A DNA stretch of 64,000 bases from an uncultured Clostridia bacterium (GTDB lineage: Bacteria > Bacillota > Clostridia > Christensenellales > CAG-917), in NCBI GenBank assembly GCA_934277615.1, contig CAKQUV010000001.1, positions 186,001-250,000 of the forward strand. Direction: 5' to 3'. A model generated the notes under the pieces. It saw only the letters and a program-made list of their open reading frames with translations. It was not told the origin of the DNA and made no database searches. Shown here in pieces: positions 35,737 through 44,344 of this stretch (within the stretch, counting starts at the first letter, position 1; each line of letters starts with the position of its first letter). A program made the position numbers and the translations under genes.

Positions 35737-38700
35737 ATGAGAGTATTACGCGGAACTTTGACCTTTATCCTCGGTATGGTAATCGGCATCATACTTTTCG
35801 TTCTTGCAATCGGCGGCGCGGTCTACATAATGGGCACGTCGATGACCGTCGGAGAATTGCAACAAAAATTTACCGATGAAGAGATTATCGCATCCGACAG
35901 CGAGGCGTACGGAAAAACTATTCTCGACGCTGCGCTCAAAGCGTACGACGATTTTAAAAACCTTGATAACCTCACGCTTGAATCCTTGTATAAATCTTAC
36001 GGCATCAAAATGCTCAACGGCATTAGCGGCGTGGATTTCACAAACAAGGACTTCTACACCATGCCTTTGACCGAATTGTTTAAGGACCTGTCCAAAATTA
36101 CCAATTCGTTTACACTCGATGATGTCGGCACGCTTGCCAAATTGGAATTCCCCGACATTCCCGTCATCGACGACAATCTTAACGTCGGCATGAAAGACGC
36201 CATAAACAATATCCTCGGCTCTATCGACGGAAATCTTACCGTGCGCGATATTCAAGGCAAATTCGGCATAGACATCGGTCTTGGCGCAAACAAAATGCTG
36301 CAAGCGGTGCAAGACGTAAAACTTTCTGCTTTCGGCGATACAATCAACGCGGTGCGCCTTTTCAACCTCATCGACGTGGATGTGGACGAATTTATCAAAT
36401 CGGGCAACAACACTGTTTACGTCAAGCTCGGCGACGACGGCGTTTTTGAAGAAGTAAGCAAGGAAGACCTTGCGCTCAAGGCAGGATATATCCCGCCCTT
36501 CGGCGTGGAAACGTATATTTCCGGGAGCATCGACGCGGACGAAAACGGCAAAGCGGACCACACAATAGAAAGGGAACTCCGCTACGTTCTGAAAACCAAG
36601 ACGGACAAGGAAACGGGCGAGGAAACTTCGTCATACGTTGTCGACAACTCCTGTTATGAGGATAATTTCGACGCGGAAACCAACGAAACGACGTATTATC
36701 GCCACGTTTTGTATTCCGTAAACGACGGCTCTCATACGGTGGAAAATCCCCTGTATTACGTGATTTCCTACGCAAACCGCATAGATTCTTATACAACCGA
36801 TACGTTTTCGCTGGTGCAAAAGGGCTTCGCTTCCCTCGACAAACTCACAGTGTACAAAGACGGACAATACGTGCCTGCGTCGGCGCTTGTCGAGGGCGGC
36901 ATGCAAACAATCGTCATCAACGACTTTGCGTTTGCCTATGAGAAAGACGGCGCAACGCAATCAAAGCCCGCTTCTCGCTACTATATCACCGAATCTCCGA
37001 TAACCAAAGACAGCCGCCTTCAAGCACTCGAGGACGGCGTAACCATAAGCGGCGATTATCTCATTGCGCACGAGGGCACGTCCTCCAAAGTGTTGCAACT
37101 TGTGGCGTACATGACCGTTGCGGAACTTGAAAGCGCAGACGATATCCTCGATTCGCTCACAATCGGCGACGTTGTGGATACCGAGGCGGCAGATACCGCA
37201 AAAATCCTCAAAACGTTGGCTGATACAAAAATCGGCGAACTCGGCTCGAAAGTCGATACCCTCTCGCTTGCGGAAATGACGGATATCACGTTTACGGCAT
37301 ACACGAGAGTGAACGGAGTAGGCGGAAGCTACGTGCTTGTAGAGGACAAAGACTCCGAGGGTAATTTTATCTATGTCAACTATGATGACGAAAGCCCCAA
37401 CAAGAACTACGTATCTCGCTATCGTTATGACAGCGAAACAAAGACATACAAGGCGGACGAAAAAGGCAAGTATATGCGCGCATATCATTTCACCTTGTAC
37501 AACCCTGCTTTGCACAACGTTGACGGCAGTGCTCCGACGTACACTTACGATATAAACGAAGGCGCAGTCGAAAATCCCTCCTCAAAAGTGCTTCAACGCC
37601 TCGCATACACCAAAATCAACGACTTCTCCGGCTCGTTCAGTGATTTGTCGCTCGGCGAAGTTATGGATATCGACTCGGATTTGTACGTCGTAGACGACGG
37701 CGCCGCCGCCGAAAATGCGACGAGATACTATTATGACTCCGCTCTCAACGTCTATATGCGCATAACCGAGAGCAACAAGGACGAGCATACCGCCGACGCC
37801 AAGTACGTCATCTCGAATGAAGGCGCTTCTCAATCCGTGCTCAAACGCCTCGCATTCGTCAAAATCGACGATATGTCCGACGCTATGGAACAGATAACCA
37901 AAGATATGCTGCTCTCCGAACTCGTTGATATTTACAACGAATACGCAGTGCAAGAAAACACGTCTTTTGACCTCCTTGCATACGACGAAACGAAAGATAG
38001 ATTCTTCATCGAAGATACTGACGGCGACGGATACGTGTTTGCTTACAACGACAAAGGCAAGTACGTCAAAGGCGACTGGCGCATGGACGCATACGGCGCA
38101 GACGAGCTTGCGACAATCGCAGTCAAATATACCGCAACGTCCTATTCATACCAACCGATTACGTCAATCGCGGAGGCAAAAGCCGCTCTCACCTCTTACA
38201 ACATCTACTACAAAGGTCAACGAGACGGCGTAACCGTATATGAAAACAATATCGCGCTTTGCTCGTATATCGTCGCGCAATCGTTTTCAAGCGGAACGCT
38301 CCCCTCGAACACTCTTTATACGAGAGTAAGCAATACCGGTTACGAGAACCCTCAAACGAGCGTCGCTCGCTACGGCTCTGCGGGTGCGGAAAATATTTAC
38401 GTGCTTATCAACGGCACTTATATCGCATACGATATGAGCAATCTCGCTCACCTCTCGCAAGACGTTTACTATAAGAAAGTGACCGCTGCGACAGGCGAAA
38501 CGATGTATATAAGACAATCTCAACCCGGCATTTTGTCGGGCGCAACAGTCGAAACCGCACAAGACACGTCAAGTGCGAAATTTGCAAAATACAAAGCCGA
38601 AGCGGTGTATTTCAAGACCACAAGCACAACCAACGCTTACGTCTTTGCAGGCGGTAAATACGTGCCTTATGACGAGAACGTGCACGGCGCTGCGGATAAA

Positions 38701-39186
38701 AACGAATTGTTTGTCAAAAAGAGCGGATACATCGCGACGCTTACGGAAACGTACCTTGTCAACAACAACGAGGAAAAAGTGCCTATCCCCTCATCTGGAC
38801 TTGCCAACACGCCCGTTACGCTCATAAGAGAAAAGAGTCAAGCCGTGCTGCGTATGCTTGCCAGAAAGGAAACGACAATCGACACTATCAACACTGCGGT
38901 GCAAGAGGCGCAAATAAAAGATATTATGGACGTTGACGAGGACAGTTTGTTCTCGCGTTTCGAGGGCGCTACAATCGAGCAACTGAGCGACAAGGTGGAA
39001 ACTTCACTCAAAGAAATGAGCGTCGGCGAATTGCTCGATTACATCAATATCGAGAAAGTCAACCCCGAAGTCAAAGCGGCTCTCTGCAACGTAACGTTGA
39101 CCGACTTCTTCAAGAGTTTGGTGCCAAAAGCAGGTATCGGCATCGTTGTGGATATGGAAATTGCCTGCGGTTACAAGACAAAATAA
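35737..39186 (+). CDS. Large membrane-anchored repetitive protein, unknown function
   Basis: The 1149-residue product is not assigned to a known family. An N-terminal helix (LTFILGMVIGIILFVLAIGG, about 8-27) anchors it, with the rest probably outside. A roughly 35-residue motif of the form S.VL..LA...I.d......tl.ei.DI recurs: SSKVLQLVAYMTVAEL, TAKILKTLADTKIGEL, SSKVLQRLAYTKINDF, SQSVLKRLAFVKIDDM, SQAVLRMLARKETTID. Between repeats are Tyr/Asp-rich inserts of 100-200 residues (for example RYYYDSALNVYMRI and DVYYKKVTAATGE). The C-terminus has VGELLDYINIEKVNPEVK. A GGAG site precedes the ATG. It follows the CvpA-like gene, suggesting a shared envelope task. Confidence 0.8.
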   Translation: MRVLRGTLTFILGMVIGIILFVLAIGGAVYIMGTSMTVGELQQKFTDEEIIASDSEAYGKTILDAALKAYDDFKNLDNLTLESLYKSYGIKMLNGISGVDFTNKDFYTMPLTELFKDLSKITNSFTLDDVGTLAKLEFPDIPVIDDNLNVGMKDAINNILGSIDGNLTVRDIQGKFGIDIGLGANKMLQAVQDVKLSAFGDTINAVRLFNLIDVDVDEFIKSGNNTVYVKLGDDGVFEEVSKEDLALKAGYIPPFGVETYISGSIDADENGKADHTIERELRYVLKTKTDKETGEETSSYVVDNSCYEDNFDAETNETTYYRHVLYSVNDGSHTVENPLYYVISYANRIDSYTTDTFSLVQKGFASLDKLTVYKDGQYVPASALVEGGMQTIVINDFAFAYEKDGATQSKPASRYYITESPITKDSRLQALEDGVTISGDYLIAHEGTSSKVLQLVAYMTVAELESADDILDSLTIGDVVDTEAADTAKILKTLADTKIGELGSKVDTLSLAEMTDITFTAYTRVNGVGGSYVLVEDKDSEGNFIYVNYDDESPNKNYVSRYRYDSETKTYKADEKGKYMRAYHFTLYNPALHNVDGSAPTYTYDINEGAVENPSSKVLQRLAYTKINDFSGSFSDLSLGEVMDIDSDLYVVDDGAAAENATRYYYDSALNVYMRITESNKDEHTADAKYVISNEGASQSVLKRLAFVKIDDMSDAMEQITKDMLLSELVDIYNEYAVQENTSFDLLAYDETKDRFFIEDTDGDGYVFAYNDKGKYVKGDWRMDAYGADELATIAVKYTATSYSYQPITSIAEAKAALTSYNIYYKGQRDGVTVYENNIALCSYIVAQSFSSGTLPSNTLYTRVSNTGYENPQTSVARYGSAGAENIYVLINGTYIAYDMSNLAHLSQDVYYKKVTAATGETMYIRQSQPGILSGATVETAQDTSSAKFAKYKAEAVYFKTTSTTNAYVFAGGKYVPYDENVHGAADKNELFVKKSGYIATLTETYLVNNNEEKVPIPSSGLANTPVTLIREKSQAVLRMLARKETTIDTINTAVQEAQIKDIMDVDEDSLFSRFEGATIEQLSDKVETSLKEMSVGELLDYINIEKVNPEVKAALCNVTLTDFFKSLVPKAGIGIVVDMEIACGYKTK

Positions 39187-39233
39187 AACCGCATACACTA
39201 ATCGTTCAAGCAACAAAAAACTTCAAACAATGC

Positions 39234-39270
39234 GAAAGCGTCTCAATCGAGACGCTTTCTTTTGTTTTTT
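39234..39270 (+). terminator. Terminator after the 1149-residue protein gene
   Basis: GAAAGCGTCTC (39234-39244) and GAGACGCTTTC (39249-39259) form a perfect 11-bp stem with a 4-base loop, followed by TTTTGTTTTTT. Confidence 0.88.
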
Positions 39271-39330
39271 TGCATAAATCTATGTTAAAGTGTCGTTTTT
39301 GGTTGTATAAACATTGTGTTTTGCGATTTA

Positions 39331-41220
39331 TTACGTTTCGGACAGTTGTAGCCATTCCTCTTCGAGGGGCGCGAGTTTTTCCTTCAATTCGTCAATGTGC
39401 GCTTGTATTGTTTGTATTTGAGTATAGTCGCTATACACGCTTTCGTCATTGTGTATTTTGTCGTCAAGGGCTGTTATTTCGTCTTGAAGCACCTTCATTT
39501 TTTCTTCCAAAAAGTTCATTCTGTGCGCTCTGCGCGCGCTTTCTTTGCTTTGCGAAACGGGCTTTTCTTTCTTCCTTGGGGCTGTTGTTCCGCCGCCTGT
39601 TACCCCAACATCTACTTCTTCTTTGCTCTTTTCGTACTCGCTGTATTTGCCGTCGAACAGTTCGACTTTTCCGCCGTCGAAAACTATGAGGCGGTCGCAA
39701 ACTCTGTTGATAAAGTATCTGTCGTGCGACACGGTAACAAGCGTACCTTGGTAGGAGCAAAGCAGTTTTTCAAGCGTTTCTTTACCCACGATGTCCATAT
39801 GGTTGGTAGGCTCGTCGAGGATGAGAATATTTGGTTTTTTGCGCAATATTTTGCAGAGCGCGAGGCATACTTTTTCACCGCCGGACAAGTCGCAAATATG
39901 TTTGAATACGTCGTCGCCGCAAAATTGGAATGCGCCGAGCGCACTACGCGCCTGCGTGTTGTCGAGCATGGGAAACTCGTTTTGAAAATCCTCGAGCACC
40001 GTTTGCGTTGAAAAGCTTTGCGTAAGCGTCTGGTCAAAATACCCAACTTGCGCATGAAGTCCGAAAATCGCCGTTCCGTCCAATGCTTTTTGTATGTGCA
40101 TCACGGTTTTGAGCATTGTGGATTTTCCGCATCCGTTGTTGCCTATCACACCAACTTTTTGTCCGCGCTTTATAATGGTGGTTATCGTGCCGAGCGGTTT
40201 GTCGTATCCGAACGTAAGATTGTCGAGCACAATCGCCTTTTCCACCGTTTCTCTTTCGGGCTGGAAGTTTGACCTGAACGTGCCTGTATCGAACGGGGAC
40301 GGCGCGGTTGCGTCGCCTATCCTTTCGATTTGCTTGATTTTGGCTTGCGCCATCGCTGCTTTGGACGCTTTGTAACGGAATCTTTCAACAAGCGCGCTTA
40401 ATCTCTCGATTTCTTTTTTGCGCACCATCGAGTCTTTAAGCGCCTTATCGTACGCTTGCTGCTTTTGCTCAATAAACGACGTGTAGTTGCCGCTGTATCG
40501 CTTTGTTTCGCCATACTCTATCTCGTACACAGTGCCCACGATTTTGTCCAAAAACATTCGGTCGTGAGATACGATTACGCAAGATTTTTTGTAGGACGCA
40601 AGATACTTCTCAAGCCACTCTATCGCGTCGAGATCGAGATGGTTGGTCGGCTCGTCCAAAAGAAGTACGTCGGGCTTTGAAAGAAGCAATTTGAGCAAAG
40701 CGATTTTTGTGCGCTGTCCGCCCGAGAAAGTATCGAGAGTTTTGCTCAAATCCTCTTCACTGAATCCGAATTTGCGCACGGCGGTCTTGTATTCCTTTTG
40801 ATAAACGTATCCGCCCTCTCTTTCAAATTTTTCACACAAAGCGGAATAAATCTTAACGTTCTTCTCGCTTGCGTCTTTTTCTAGCTCTTTGAGCGCGATT
40901 TCGGATTGTCGCTCAATTTCAAGCAAATCCGAATATGCGTCAAGTATCTCTTCGAGCATGGTTTTTCCGTCTATGTCATGGCTTACCTGTTTCAAAAATC
41001 CGATTTGCGGATTTCCGCTGGTAAATACACCCGAAATATCGTTGCCGTCGCCCTTGACGTACTCAAGCTCGCCCGCAAGCACTTTCAACAGCGTTGTTTT
41101 GCCGCATCCGTTGCGCCCCACAAGCGCAATCTTCTCATTGTCGTGTACGACAAAATTAGCCTCCGTCAACACAGGCACTCCGTCATATTCCACAGCAATG
41201 TTAGATACGTTGATTTGCAT
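39331..41220 (-). CDS. ABC-F family ATPase (YdiF/Uup-like)
   Basis: A 629-residue protein with two ABC domains and no membrane part. Walker A motifs are GRNGCGKTT (about 35-43) and GNNGCGKST (about 367-375); signatures are FSGGQ and LSGGE; Walker B segments are VLLLDEPTNHLD and ILILDEPTNHMD. The interdomain linker and a C-terminal coiled coil (MNFLEEKMKVLQDEITALDD) place it with YdiF/Uup-type ABC-F proteins, which act on the ribosome rather than in transport. The promoter TGGACT-N17-TAAAAT ends 6 bases before the ATG, so the mRNA is probably leaderless. A resistance role (like Vga or OptrA) cannot be excluded but is not indicated. Confidence 0.92.
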   Translation of the reverse strand: MQINVSNIAVEYDGVPVLTEANFVVHDNEKIALVGRNGCGKTTLLKVLAGELEYVKGDGNDISGVFTSGNPQIGFLKQVSHDIDGKTMLEEILDAYSDLLEIERQSEIALKELEKDASEKNVKIYSALCEKFEREGGYVYQKEYKTAVRKFGFSEEDLSKTLDTFSGGQRTKIALLKLLLSKPDVLLLDEPTNHLDLDAIEWLEKYLASYKKSCVIVSHDRMFLDKIVGTVYEIEYGETKRYSGNYTSFIEQKQQAYDKALKDSMVRKKEIERLSALVERFRYKASKAAMAQAKIKQIERIGDATAPSPFDTGTFRSNFQPERETVEKAIVLDNLTFGYDKPLGTITTIIKRGQKVGVIGNNGCGKSTMLKTVMHIQKALDGTAIFGLHAQVGYFDQTLTQSFSTQTVLEDFQNEFPMLDNTQARSALGAFQFCGDDVFKHICDLSGGEKVCLALCKILRKKPNILILDEPTNHMDIVGKETLEKLLCSYQGTLVTVSHDRYFINRVCDRLIVFDGGKVELFDGKYSEYEKSKEEVDVGVTGGGTTAPRKKEKPVSQSKESARRAHRMNFLEEKMKVLQDEITALDDKIHNDESVYSDYTQIQTIQAHIDELKEKLAPLEEEWLQLSET

Positions 41221-41226
41221 GCTTTG

Positions 41227-41255
41227 ATTTTATCTCATTTTGCCGATTTAGTCCA
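41227..41255 (-). promoter_or_regulatory. Promoter of the ABC-F gene, leaderless arrangement
   Basis: On the minus strand TGGACT (41255-41250), 17 bases, TAAAAT (41232-41227), then 6 bases to the ATG at 41220. Transcription would begin at or next to the A of the start codon. Confidence 0.55.
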
Positions 41256-41300
41256 CAAAATAACCCAATCCTGCAAAAATCCTCAAAATTTATGCATTTT

Positions 41301-41540
41301 ATGATGACGATTCAAGCAGTACGTAAGGATTTGAATGAAATCCGTTATTATTTCGCGCGCAAAAAACGACTTGATGACGTTTCTGAACTTGTCGGCAATA
41401 ACAAAGTTGTCGATATGGTTGAACGCTACAATGTCGCAATGCAAAATGCGCCCATAAGACTTTACGATTTATTTAACATAACAAAAGGCTCGAAGTTGTT
41501 GAACTTCGATCCTTTTGCCGCTTGCAGGTGTCCCCATTAA
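41301..41540 (+). pseudogene. Truncated remnant of a small mobile-element-type protein
   Basis: An open frame encodes 79 residues. The first 58 (TIQAVRKDLNEIRYYFARKK, then VVDMVERYNVAMQNAPIRLYDLF) match the N-terminal pattern of small sigma-like/helix-turn-helix proteins common in Clostridial phages and integrative elements. The expected C-terminal helix-turn-helix is missing and is replaced by an unrelated ITKGSKLLNFDPFAACRCPH tail. There is no ribosome-binding site. It is best read as a decayed fragment left beside a tRNA gene. Confidence 0.5.
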
Positions 41541-41570
41541 ATTAATTGATTTTTTTATAATCCCTAATAG

Positions 41571-41820
41571 GAACACCGCTTTGGGTGTTCGTTTTATTCC
41601 CTAATGGCGCCTCGGCGTAGTACACCGCACCGCATTTTTCAAATGCGATTCGGGACTCGGACTCCCGAAAAATAGCGGTGTGTGTAAATGTATTTACATC
41701 AACACAACGCGTCCAATTCGGAAGAAGTGTCGTGGCACATAGTGCCGCCGCACAATAGTGCGGCAGGGGTACGATTTCCACAACAGGCGAAAAAATAAAG
41801 GAGCGCAATGCGTTCCTTTT
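41571..41820 (-). repeat. Duplicated tRNA-tail unit (decayed) beside tRNA-Asn
   Basis: This stretch holds a degenerate copy of the sequence that follows and includes the 3' end of tRNA-Asn. Unit 1: hairpin 41571-41590, the block GGCGCCTCGGCGTAGTAC (41606-41623), hairpin 41631-41647 and an orphan T-arm CGGGACTCGGACTCCCG (41651-41667, shown on the plus strand). Unit 2: hairpin 41797-41820, the matching GGCGCTTCGACGTGGTAC block, hairpin 41852-41876 and the T-arm of the real tRNA. It looks like a tandem duplication in which one tRNA decayed. Confidence 0.55.
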
Positions 41821-41851
41821 GGCGCTTCGACGTGGTACGCCTCAACATAAT

Positions 41852-41876
41852 AAAAGGAACGCGATGCGTTCCTTTT
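41852..41876 (-). terminator. tRNA-Asn terminator
   Basis: AAAAGGAACGC (41852-41862) and GCGTTCCTTTT (41866-41876) form an 11-bp stem with a 3-base loop. On the minus strand it touches the CCA end of the tRNA and ends in CCTTTTATT. Confidence 0.7.
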
Positions 41877-41951
41877 GGCGCCTGTTGAGGGACTCGGACC
41901 CCCGACACTTCGGTTAACAGCCGAATGCTCTACCGACTGAGCTAAACAGGC
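41876..41951 (-). tRNA. tRNA-Asn (GTT)
   Basis: Read on the minus strand the gene starts GCCTGTTTAGCTCAG and ends AACAGGCGCCA. The 7-bp acceptor stem GCCTGTT/AACAGGC, the D-arm GCTC..GAGC, the anticodon stem TTCGG/CCGAA with loop CTGTTAA (anticodon GTT, asparagine) and a T-arm with loop TCCGAGT are all present. The 3' CCA is encoded. It has its own promoter and terminator. Confidence 0.95.
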
Positions 41952-41973
41952 ATTTGTTTCTTAATGCTTGTTT

Positions 41974-42002
41974 ATAATAATCTTTATAACGCTGTTTGTC
42001 AA
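41974..42002 (-). promoter_or_regulatory. Promoter of tRNA-Asn
   Basis: On the minus strand TTGACA (42002-41997), a 17-base spacer and TATTAT (41979-41974). The predicted transcript start is about 16 bases before the mature tRNA end. Confidence 0.75.
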
Positions 42003-42197
42003 GAATTTTTAGCAAACTGTCTTTGAAAAAGTTAACGTTTTCTAAACATTGCTATAGTTTTCATTATATATATTAAGGCACTATATTATTTAACGCCGTT
42101 TTCTGTCTTATTATATCGCAAGGCGTTTTTATACGTTTAATACTTATTTAACATTTGTATGTTTTTATATTTAAAACTCTTGATAAGGAGGGATACT

Positions 42198-42872
42198 ATG
42201 GAAAAAGAAAAGGATATTAAATATGTTCCCAATATCGAAACGCGGCATAGGCACAACATTTTGAAAATGCCGGATTGTATCAGGAAGGCAAGCGGAATCG
42301 TTATATACGGAAGGCGCATAAAGAGCATTGTATTCACAACAGATCTTGCGATTATCCGCAATTGCGACGCAGACGCTGTATTTGCGGTGTACCCTTTCAC
42401 TCCACAACAAGTGATAAGCGACGCAATTATAAAAGCGTCATATATTCCCGTATTTTGCGGCGTTGGCGGAGGAACAACAAAGGGCTTGCGCACAGTGGCA
42501 ATCGCAAAAGACGTGGAGTCGCAAGGCGCTATGGGAGTTGTGTTGAACGCCCCTATTTCAGATCTTAACCTTGCTGCGGTTGCATTGGGTGTGGATATTC
42601 CTGTTATCATAACCGTTGCAAAAGAGGACACGGATATACAAGCAAGACTTGACGCAGGCGCGACGATTATAAACGTTGCGTGCGGCACGGACACGCCTCG
42701 CATTGTGAAGAAAATCCGAGACGATTTTCCTAATATCCCGATAATCGCATCGGGCGGAAAAACAGAAGAAAGCATACTCCAAACAATAGAGGCAGGAGCA
42801 AACGCAATCACATATACGCCGCCCTCTACACAAGAACTTTTTAAAGAAATGATGAGCAAGTATAGAGAATAA
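42198..42872 (+). CDS. Conserved TIM-barrel protein (annotated 'hydrolase' in Clostridia)
   Basis: The 224-residue protein has TIM-barrel features: PVFCGVGGGTTKG (about 90-102), GAMGVVLNAP (about 118-127), DAGATIINVACG and a C-terminal phosphate-binding-like IIASGGKTEESI followed by GANAITYTPPSTQELF. Proteins of this sequence type are widespread in gut Clostridia and often named hydrolase, without a known reaction. The SGGK and GANAI motifs resemble those of KDPG-aldolase and ThiG-type barrels that bind phosphorylated ligands. The ATG at 42198 follows AAGGAGG at 42184-42190; an earlier ATG at 42159 has no site. Confidence 0.75.
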   Translation: MEKEKDIKYVPNIETRHRHNILKMPDCIRKASGIVIYGRRIKSIVFTTDLAIIRNCDADAVFAVYPFTPQQVISDAIIKASYIPVFCGVGGGTTKGLRTVAIAKDVESQGAMGVVLNAPISDLNLAAVALGVDIPVIITVAKEDTDIQARLDAGATIINVACGTDTPRIVKKIRDDFPNIPIIASGGKTEESILQTIEAGANAITYTPPSTQELFKEMMSKYRE

Positions 42873-43020
42873 ATTAGATATGGATTTTATCAAAAACACG
42901 TGTTTATATATTCAAATATTCAATATAAACTGTGTTTTATGTTGAAAACACAAAACGTTATAAGATAAAAACATAGGCGCAACGATTATAAAAATCTTGC
43001 GCTTTTATATTGTAAATGGA

Positions 43021-43048
43021 TTGTATTTTCTATATATAGTGTTATAAT
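43021..43048 (+). promoter_or_regulatory. Promoter immediately upstream of the ArsP_2-type gene
   Basis: TTGTAT (43021-43026), a 16-base spacer and TATAAT (43043-43048). Only 9 bases separate the -10 from the ATG at 43058, and no ribosome-binding site fits between them. Confidence 0.6.
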
Positions 43049-43057
43049 ATTATAAGT

Positions 43058-44074
43058 ATGGGCGAAGTAATTTTAGATGCGTTTCTAGATAGTTTGAAGA
43101 TACTTGCGGTGGTGGTTGTTTTCCAATTTATCATCGCTTTTATCGAGCCGAAACTGTCCGACAAAATAAAACTCAAAGGCAATCTTGCGCCGCTTATCGG
43201 CGTGAGTATTTCGCTATTGCCTCAATGCGGATTCAGTATAGTCGCAACGGATTTATATCAAAAACGTCATCTTACGCTCGGCACGCTTATTGGCGTATAT
43301 CTCGCGACTAGCGACGAGGCTTTGCCTATCTTTTTGGGCACGCCTGACAAGGCGTTGCATGTGTTGCCTATAATCGCACTAAAATTTGCATTGGGCTTAC
43401 TCTTCGGATATCTTATCGACCTTGTTATGACCAAAAGTCGCAAGAAAGTGGAACACCACGTCAAGCATTGCGACGAGCAATACAAGATAAGACTTACCGA
43501 CTGCACAAGTGCGGAAGTCGTGCAAAAGAAAGAAGATGACCATTGTGAAAAGTGTGATTGTGAAGATTGCAAGGAATGTGAACGTTTTGAAGAAGAAAGC
43601 ATAAAAGAGGAAGAAAACAAAGCCTCTGAAGAAAAAAAGCAAAAGACGGAAAAAGAGCAAAAACTCGACAGATTTTTATTCCACCCTCTAAAGCACTCGC
43701 TTGAAATATTCGGATACGTATTTGTCGTAAACGTGATTCTTAGCGTGATCATGTATAGAGTCGGGCAAGACAAACTTGTTGAGTTTTTGACCGCCAACAA
43801 ATATCTTGCTCCTCTGCTTGCGGTAGTTGTGGGCGCGATTCCAAACTGCGTTTCGTCCGTCGTACTTAGCGAACTTTACATTATGGGCGGACTTGGGTTC
43901 GGCGCGACGCTCGGCGGTCTTTGTATGAATGCAGGACTCGGATTTGTGTATCTCTTCAAAGACGTGAAACACACAAAGCGCAATCTGGCAATCTTTGCGC
44001 TGATGTTTGCGATAAGCCTGGTTGTCGCATACGTGTTCTCGGCGATATTCTCGTTTGATACACTCAAATTTTGA
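43058..44074 (+). CDS. ArsP_2-type permease (putative manganese/metal transporter) with metal-binding loop
   Basis: A 338-residue membrane protein in two homologous halves, each with a conserved LPQCGFS- or IPNCVSS-type cysteine motif (LLPQCGFSIVATDLY at about 54; VGAIPNCVSSVVLSELY at about 258). This is the pattern of the ArsP_2 family, often annotated as arsenic efflux or putative manganese transporter. The hydrophilic linker (about 125-210) is highly charged and contains CEKCDCEDCKECE with nearby histidines, a likely metal-sensing or metal-sequestering loop. The promoter's -10 lies 9 bases before the ATG without a Shine-Dalgarno. Substrate remains uncertain. Confidence 0.82.
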   Translation: MGEVILDAFLDSLKILAVVVVFQFIIAFIEPKLSDKIKLKGNLAPLIGVSISLLPQCGFSIVATDLYQKRHLTLGTLIGVYLATSDEALPIFLGTPDKALHVLPIIALKFALGLLFGYLIDLVMTKSRKKVEHHVKHCDEQYKIRLTDCTSAEVVQKKEDDHCEKCDCEDCKECERFEEESIKEEENKASEEKKQKTEKEQKLDRFLFHPLKHSLEIFGYVFVVNVILSVIMYRVGQDKLVEFLTANKYLAPLLAVVVGAIPNCVSSVVLSELYIMGGLGFGATLGGLCMNAGLGFVYLFKDVKHTKRNLAIFALMFAISLVVAYVFSAIFSFDTLKF

Positions 44075-44133
44075 TAATCGAAAACGAGGAAAAACAAGAC
44101 AAAATAGCGCAAAATTAAGAGTTTATGTCGCTT

Positions 44134-44286
44134 TGTTGACAACTTGGAAAAGTTGTTGACAATATGTTGACGCAAATGCACTTTTTGTCAACATAACAAC
44201 ATGCTCTAAACGACAAGATATTGGGCTTGAATAAATGGTAAATAAGCATACTTTGTGGTGGTGGTTGTATTTTCCACTTGTCAACA
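44134..44286. promoter_or_regulatory. Cluster of DnaA-box-like sites upstream of dnaN (candidate oriC part)
   Basis: Five copies of TTGTCAACA or its complement occur in 153 bases: 44134-44142 (minus), 44154-44162 (minus), 44165-44173 (minus, two mismatches), 44185-44193 (plus) and 44278-44286 (plus). A TTTTCCACT box overlaps the last (44270-44278). They are variants of the TTATCCACA DnaA box. A 50-base, nearly GC-free stretch (44290-44337) follows and could be an unwinding region. The last box overlaps the dnaN -35. Confidence 0.6.
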
Positions 44287-44306
44287 TTGCTTATTTATGT
44301 TATCAT
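44278..44306 (+). promoter_or_regulatory. dnaN promoter overlapping a DnaA-box-like site
   Basis: TTGTCA (44278-44283), a 17-base spacer and TATCAT (44301-44306). The -35 is the first six bases of the TTGTCAACA box, so a protein bound there would compete with RNA polymerase. Confidence 0.6.
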
Positions 44307-44344
44307 TATTAAAAATAAAAGAATAAAAAATATATAGGCGAAAT

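Noticed and set aside
41542..41908. Minus-strand frames giving SGVRVPQQAPKG- and CCGNRTPAA-like peptides
   Set aside because: These are translations of tRNA and tRNA-derived tails, a common artefact near tRNA genes.
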